Below, in pieces: positions 59,941 to 64,000 of a stretch of 64,000 nt of DNA; the first letter of the stretch is position 1; each line of letters opens with the position of its first letter. Source of the stretch: Amaricoccus sp047275745. Its GTDB lineage: Bacteria > Pseudomonadota > Alphaproteobacteria > Rhodobacterales > Rhodobacteraceae. The notes under the pieces are model-generated. The model did no database searches. It saw only the letters and a list, made by a program, of their open reading frames with translations, and was not told the DNA's origin. The DNA is taken from the NCBI RefSeq assembly GCF_047275745.1, contig NZ_JBKQWU010000001.1, forward strand, positions 248,001 to 312,000. The letters are read 5' to 3'. A program made the translations under genes and the position numbers.

Positions 59941-60825
59941 TCAGCCCTTGCCCATGCCCGAGATGCGGTGGGTCACGCGGAAATAGGCGACGCAGAACAG
60001 CGACAGGAACAGGCAGATCACCACGGCGCGCGCGGCGCCTTCGCCGTATTTCTTCGAGCCGATCGCGACCTGATAGGTGTCGATGATCATCGTCGTGGTC
60101 TGGCCCGAGGGGCCGCCCTGCGTCAGGATCCAGATGATGTCGAAGCTGTTGAACGTGGCGATGAGCGAGAGCATCGACATGGTGATGATCGCCGGCGCCA
60201 TCAGCGGCAGGGTGATGCGGCGGAATCGCGTCCAGCGGCTGGCGCCATCGGTCCAGGCGGCCTCGTAGAGATCCTTCGGGATCGCCTGGATCGCGGCGAG
60301 GAAGTAGATCGTCACCATCGGCACACCGATCCAGACGTCGGTCACGATCGTCGCCCAGAAGGCCGTGCTCCCGTAGGCGAGGAAGGCGACCGGGCCGTCG
60401 ACCAGCCCGAACCTCTGCAGGAGGCCCGAGATCATTCCGAACTGGCCGTTGTACATCCAGCCCCACATGAAGATGCCGATCGCCATCGGGACGATCCACG
60501 GCGGCATGGTCAGGATGCGGAACAGGTGGCGTCCGGGAACCGCGGCATTGAGCAGCACCGCGCCGCAGGTTCCGATGATCATCTTCAGAAGAACCGAGAA
60601 GAAGGTCCAGATGAAGGTCCGGAGGATGACGGTGAAGAAGGTCTCGTTGAAGATCTTCTCGTAGTTCCGCCAGCCGACGTAGTTCGTCACCTTGCGGAGC
60701 GAGGCGTCCGTGAAGGACAGCCGGAAGGTCTCGAAGAGCGGCCATGCGACGATGCACAGCACATAGAGGATCGCGGGCGCGAGCAGCGCCCATGCGAAGA
60801 TCATCGCGGATCTCGAATTGGTCAT
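59941..60825 (-). CDS. Carbohydrate ABC transporter permease (MalF-like)
   Basis: A 294-residue permease: LLAPAILYVLCIVAWPLFET at the N-terminus, EAAWTDGASRWTRFRRITLP as EAA loop, six membrane segments. The ATG at 60825 is separated from the oxidoreductase stop by one base (TGACATG), so the two are coupled. A longer in-frame start (60948) would run into that gene. Confidence 0.93.
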   Translation of the reverse strand: MTNSRSAMIFAWALLAPAILYVLCIVAWPLFETFRLSFTDASLRKVTNYVGWRNYEKIFNETFFTVILRTFIWTFFSVLLKMIIGTCGAVLLNAAVPGRHLFRILTMPPWIVPMAIGIFMWGWMYNGQFGMISGLLQRFGLVDGPVAFLAYGSTAFWATIVTDVWIGVPMVTIYFLAAIQAIPKDLYEAAWTDGASRWTRFRRITLPLMAPAIITMSMLSLIATFNSFDIIWILTQGGPSGQTTTMIIDTYQVAIGSKKYGEGAARAVVICLFLSLFCVAYFRVTHRISGMGKG

Positions 60826-60826
60826 G

Positions 60827-61984
60827 TCAGGCCGCCCTCCTTGCCAGCGCGGTATCGAAACGGTCCCAGACGGGGGCGAGGTCGACGACGCGGCGCGCGC
60901 GGCGCGCGTCGTCCATGGCGAGCGCGAGGATGCCCGCTTCGAGCGCATCCGTGGGCGAGACCGGCAGCGGACCGCCCTCCGTCACATGCGCGACGACTTC
61001 CGCGGCCATGCGCTCGTCGGCGCCGTAATGCTGCGACAGCGCCGTCTCCGCGTATTCGCGCTCGACCACCCGGGACTCGCTCAGAACGTCGGTGACGTTG
61101 AGGAATCCGCGGGTGAAATCGCCCTCGGCCTGCCCGCGGGTGCCGAAGACGGCGAAGCGGCGGTACTGGTCCGGCGCGTTCAGATTGGTGTGGAAATTCA
61201 TGCCGACGCCGTTGGCGTATTCGATGATCGCCACCTGATGGTCGATGATGTCGGCGTCGGTGTCGAAGACCCGGTCGGTGCCGTTCCAGCCCGAAGGCTT
61301 GCGGTGGAAGATGCTCAGGTCGTTGACGCCCTCGGCGCGCGGATCGTTCTCGGGCACGAAGGTCGCGCGGCCGCCGAAGCTTGCCACGCGCATCGGCCGC
61401 GCCCCGATCAGGCCGTTGTAGAGATCGAGGTCGTGGCAGCACTTCTCCAGCATGAAGCTGCCCGCCCATTTCTCGTAGCGCCGCCAGTCCCGCATGAAGA
61501 AGGCGCCGTGATAGGGGAAGATATGCTCGGAGGCCTCGACCGAGACGATCCTGCCGAGCCGCCCCTCGTCGCGCGCGGCGAGCAGATCGCGGTAGAGCGG
61601 GGCGTAGCGCAGCACGAGGCCGACGAGCAGCCGGTCATGCCCATGGCGCGCCAGCAGCCCCGCGAGCTCGACCGTCTGCTCGATGGACGAGACGATCGGC
61701 TTCTCGGAGAAGACCTTCACCCCCGCTTCGAGCCCGAGGCGAATGTGGTCGAGATGCATGTGGTTGGGCGAGCCGATCATCAGGAGATCGAACCCGCCCG
61801 CCGCGACCAGCGCCTCCGGAGACTCGTGGCGCGTGCCGGGAGAGATGCCGTGCTCGACGAGCGTCGGAAGCCCGGCCGGCGCGGGATCGAAATAGCCGAC
61901 GATCTCGAACGCCGGATCTATCTCCCTGAAGACATAGCCCAAATACCCCAGGCGATAGCCCAGGCCGATGATGGCGACTTTCAT
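60827..61984 (-). CDS. Gfo/Idh/MocA family oxidoreductase
   Basis: A 385-residue NAD(P)-dependent enzyme. It has a Rossmann opening VAIIGLGYRLGYLGYVF (with two residues more than the usual GxGxxG spacing), the sugar-dehydrogenase motif GVKVFSEKPIV with its catalytic-type lysine, and HDLDLYNGLIGARPMRV in the C-terminal domain. AGGGAG precedes ATG 61984. Within an amino-sugar import operon it probably oxidises or epimerises the imported sugar or a derivative. It starts a sub-operon preceded by an AT-rich 122-bp gap. Confidence 0.9.
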   Translation of the reverse strand: MKVAIIGLGYRLGYLGYVFREIDPAFEIVGYFDPAPAGLPTLVEHGISPGTRHESPEALVAAGGFDLLMIGSPNHMHLDHIRLGLEAGVKVFSEKPIVSSIEQTVELAGLLARHGHDRLLVGLVLRYAPLYRDLLAARDEGRLGRIVSVEASEHIFPYHGAFFMRDWRRYEKWAGSFMLEKCCHDLDLYNGLIGARPMRVASFGGRATFVPENDPRAEGVNDLSIFHRKPSGWNGTDRVFDTDADIIDHQVAIIEYANGVGMNFHTNLNAPDQYRRFAVFGTRGQAEGDFTRGFLNVTDVLSESRVVEREYAETALSQHYGADERMAAEVVAHVTEGGPLPVSPTDALEAGILALAMDDARRARRVVDLAPVWDRFDTALARRAA

Positions 61985-62013
61985 AGCGCTCCCTGAGAGA
62001 AATTCTTTTTCTA

Positions 62014-62067
62014 AAAATGGCACAAACTCGGCCATTTTACCAATGATTTGGGTGCGACATCCTGTCG
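62014..62067. promoter_or_regulatory. Two inverted repeats upstream of the oxidoreductase-ABC operon
   Basis: AAAATGGC (62014-62021) and GCCATTTT (62031-62038) are perfect 8-bp arms around nine bases. CGACATCCTGTCG (62055-62067) is a second palindrome. Both lie in the AT-rich gap between the ROK kinase stop and the oxidoreductase start, 30-85 bp upstream of the latter. They look like operators or a promoter-proximal attenuator inside the larger gene cluster. Confidence 0.5.
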
Positions 62068-62106
62068 TATCTGTAATAGATTTTCAGGAACGTCGCGGTT
62101 TCGCGC

Positions 62107-63033
62107 TCAGGCGGAAACCGCCTCGCGGGTTTCGCGCAGGCCGAGGATCGCCGCGCCGACGAGACCCGGCTCGATGGCGCATTCCGCCCTCACGATCAGC
62201 GGGCGCTCCACGCGGCAGAGGACGCGGGACCGGAGCTCGCGGTCGAGCGCCTCGATGAGCGGCCGGGAATTGGAGAGCCCGCCCCCTGCGACGATGATCC
62301 CGGCGCCGAGGAGGTTCTGCGCCACCGCGAGCGGACCGGAGAGGATCTCGAGCCAGATCGCGACCGTGCGGCTTTCGCGCGCCGCCCCCGCCTGCCAGCC
62401 CGCGATGATCGCGTGGCTGTCGGCGGAGGCTCCGGGATGCAGATGGCGATGCAGCATCTCGATGCCGCGCGCGCCGCAGACCGCGTCGAGACAGCCTGAC
62501 TGGCCGCAGCCGCAGGGAAAGGCCGGCAGCGTGACCGGCGGATCGCCGACGACGCGCTGCGTGACCGGACCATGGCCGAGCTCGCCCGCGAAACCGCCGG
62601 GCCCATCGAGCAGTCGCCCGCGCACCACGACGCCGCCGCCGACGCCGGTTCCGAGGATGAGGCCGAGAACCGTGTCATGGCCGCGCCCGGCGCCGACCAC
62701 CGCCTCGGCCAGCGCGAAGCAATCCGCGTCATTCGCGAGATCGACCGGCAGGCCGAGCGCCAGGGTCAGATCCCGTTGGAGCACGCGCCCATTGAGGCAG
62801 GGGATGTTCGCGACGCGCGCGATACCGGTATCCGGATCGACGATGCCGGCGATGGAGAAGGCGGCGCGGGCGGGTGAGACCCCGGCCGCGGCGATGGCTT
62901 CGCGCAGGACGGCGGTGAAAGCGGCGAAATCCCGCCCCGGGGTCGGCACCCGGCCGATCGGGCGGACGTGCTCGGCGGCGTAGGCATGGCCGATCTTGAT
63001 GGCGGAACCGCCGATATCGAAACAGATGATCAT
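62107..63033 (-). CDS. ROK family sugar kinase (N-acetylglucosamine kinase-like)
   Basis: A 308-residue kinase: phosphate motif FDIGGSAIK at residues 5-13, ALGLPVDLANDADCFALAE, the glycine loop LGTGVGGGVVV, and the zinc site CGCGQSGCLDAVCG. These mark ROK kinases such as NagK. It should phosphorylate an imported N-acetylhexosamine at O6, giving the substrate of NagA, encoded 5 bp upstream. The next gene on the strand is separated by 122 bp. Confidence 0.9.
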   Translation of the reverse strand: MIICFDIGGSAIKIGHAYAAEHVRPIGRVPTPGRDFAAFTAVLREAIAAAGVSPARAAFSIAGIVDPDTGIARVANIPCLNGRVLQRDLTLALGLPVDLANDADCFALAEAVVGAGRGHDTVLGLILGTGVGGGVVVRGRLLDGPGGFAGELGHGPVTQRVVGDPPVTLPAFPCGCGQSGCLDAVCGARGIEMLHRHLHPGASADSHAIIAGWQAGAARESRTVAIWLEILSGPLAVAQNLLGAGIIVAGGGLSNSRPLIEALDRELRSRVLCRVERPLIVRAECAIEPGLVGAAILGLRETREAVSA

Positions 63034-63038
63034 CGGGC

Positions 63039-64000
63039 CTACGCCTCCATACGCTGTCCGGCGATCCAGACACTCGACGCGGTGATCTCGGGCGTCAGGG
63101 TCAGGAAATCGGCGCGGGCACCCGGGCGCAGATGCCCCCGGTCCTCGGCGCCGATCGCGCGCGCGGGGAAGAGCGCCGCGAGCCTCAGCGCCTCGCCGAG
63201 CGACCAGCCGAGGCTCGCATGGACGTAGCGGACCGCGTCGATCAGCGCGATGTCGGCCCCGGCCAGCGTTCCGTCGGCCAGCGTCAGGCGCCCGCCCTCG
63301 CGAAGGATGCCGCGTCCATTGAGCGTGAAGCCGGGGAGGTCGGTGCCGATCGTGGACATGGCGTCGGAGACGAGGAACATCTGCGCCGGCCCCGCCTTGC
63401 CGCGCAGCGCGATGCGCATCGTCGCATCATCGACGTGGAAGCCGTCGGCGATCAGCCCGGCCCACACCCGTCCGTCGTCGAGCGTGGCGCCGACGAGTCC
63501 GGGCGCGCGGTGGCCAAGCTGGCTCATCGCGTTGAAGAGATGCGTCACCATCCGCGCGCCGGCGTCGAAGGCGGCGCGCGCGCCATCGGCGGCGCAGTCG
63601 CTGTGGCCGAGGCTCACCGTGACGCCCGCCCCGGCGAGCGCGGCGATCTGTTCCGCCGTGACCGATTCCGGCGCGACGGTGCAGATCAGGCAGGGCAGCT
63701 CCGCGGCCGCCGCGATCAGCGTCTCGAGATCGGCCTCGGTCATCGGCCGGATCAGGCTCGGATCATGCGTCCCCTTGCGCGACCGGTCGAGGTGCGGCCC
63801 TTCGAGATGCAGGCCGAGGAGGCCGGGCTCCCCCACGACGGCGCGGGCGGCAGCGATGGCGCGCTCGGTCACGTCGGGGCGGTCGGTGATCAGCGTCGCC
63901 ATGACGCCGGTCGTGCCAAGCGCGGCATGCGCGGCGCAGATCCGCGCGATGCCTTCCGGGCTCGGATCGTTGTTGAGGAGGACGCCGCCGCCACCATTGA
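63039..64000 (-). CDS. nagA: N-acetylglucosamine-6-phosphate deacetylase, 5' end beyond the window
   Basis: The frame stays open to the window edge: upstream of the Met at 63902 it reads NGGGGVLLNNDPSPEG, the conserved metal-binding-site region of NagA, so the true start lies outside. Inside are the metal/ligand motifs HLEGPHL, SLGHSDC, VTHLFNAMSQLGHR and the catalytic-type Asp in FLVSDAMSTIG. It removes the acetyl group from GlcNAc-6-phosphate in the cytoplasm. Its stop lies 5 bp before the kinase ATG. Confidence 0.93.
   Translation of the reverse strand, partial: NGGGGVLLNNDPSPEGIARICAAHAALGTTGVMATLITDRPDVTERAIAAARAVVGEPGLLGLHLEGPHLDRSRKGTHDPSLIRPMTEADLETLIAAAAELPCLICTVAPESVTAEQIAALAGAGVTVSLGHSDCAADGARAAFDAGARMVTHLFNAMSQLGHRAPGLVGATLDDGRVWAGLIADGFHVDDATMRIALRGKAGPAQMFLVSDAMSTIGTDLPGFTLNGRGILREGGRLTLADGTLAGADIALIDAVRYVHASLGWSLGEALRLAALFPARAIGAEDRGHLRPGARADFLTLTPEITASSVWIAGQRMEA

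Noticed and set aside
1..64000. CRISPR arrays, transposons, prophage or attachment sites
   Set aside because: No spaced direct repeats, transposase/integrase motifs or tRNA-end duplications were seen; the tandem repeats found are abutting and too few.

Overview
The window is very GC-rich (about 70 % by eye). It carries mostly tightly packed, 4-nt-overlapping operons of a free-living alphaproteobacterium, most like a Rhodobacterales / Rhodobacteraceae-type organism. Support comes from the aerobic (cobG/cobF/cobN) cobalamin pathway, a TAXI-TRAP transporter with DUF1850, the N-acetylglutaminylglutamine (NAGGN) osmolyte trio, ugp and sugar ABC importers, an RTX beta-helix exoprotein and a CtrA-type TTAA-N7-TTAA box. 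The species cannot be named from sequence alone. No insertion sequence, prophage, CRISPR array or plasmid function was seen, and the only transcription regulator encoded is one response regulator.

Layout. 1-1.2 kb: tRNA-Leu(UAG) and an outer-membrane-type protein. 1.2-6.9 kb (minus): histidine kinase, response regulator, TAXI binding protein, fused TRAP permease and DUF1850 protein, probably one unit. 7.1-15.2 kb: formylglycine-generating enzyme, small lipoprotein, class III aminotransferase, SulP transporter, 4-hydroxybenzoate hydroxylase (PobA) and a periplasmic GH3 glycosidase. 15.3-21.4 kb: asparagine-synthase-like amidotransferase, GNAT/ATP-grasp ligase and M42 hydrolase of the NAGGN system, then an AGE-family epimerase/isomerase. 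21.4-23.5 kb: Na+/H+ antiporter and a YecR-like lipoprotein, diverging around a CtrA-like box.

24-42.2 kb is a cobalamin locus. It holds cobC, then cobO-cobQ on the minus strand. A clear cobalamin riboswitch follows, ahead of a long plus-strand operon: DUF1636, cobW, N, G, H, I, J, (cobK antisense), L, E, M, B, A, F. Together with the chelatase partners, cobD and the nucleotide-loop genes, which must lie elsewhere, these genes take uroporphyrinogen III through the aerobic corrin ring pathway to adenosylcobyric acid. The cobL/cobE junction carries a 14-bp triplication that creates two five-codon mini-cistrons.

42.3-47.4 kb: an SDR divergent from a complete ugpBAEC importer. 47.5-53.4 kb: two tandem SAM methyltransferase paralogues face two tandem glycosyltransferase paralogues. 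The two glycosyltransferases look complementarily degenerate: one has lost the GT2 DxD motif, the other has lost most of its GT-B half. 54-56.3 kb: a secreted beta-helix/RTX protein with an apparent 1-bp frameshift just before its C-terminal secretion domain. 56.6-64 kb (minus): an amino-sugar operon of nagA (running off the window), ROK kinase, Gfo/Idh oxidoreductase, two permeases, a binding protein and an ATPase.

Short tandem duplications of 12-15 bp recur across the window, several of them at gene ends or starts.
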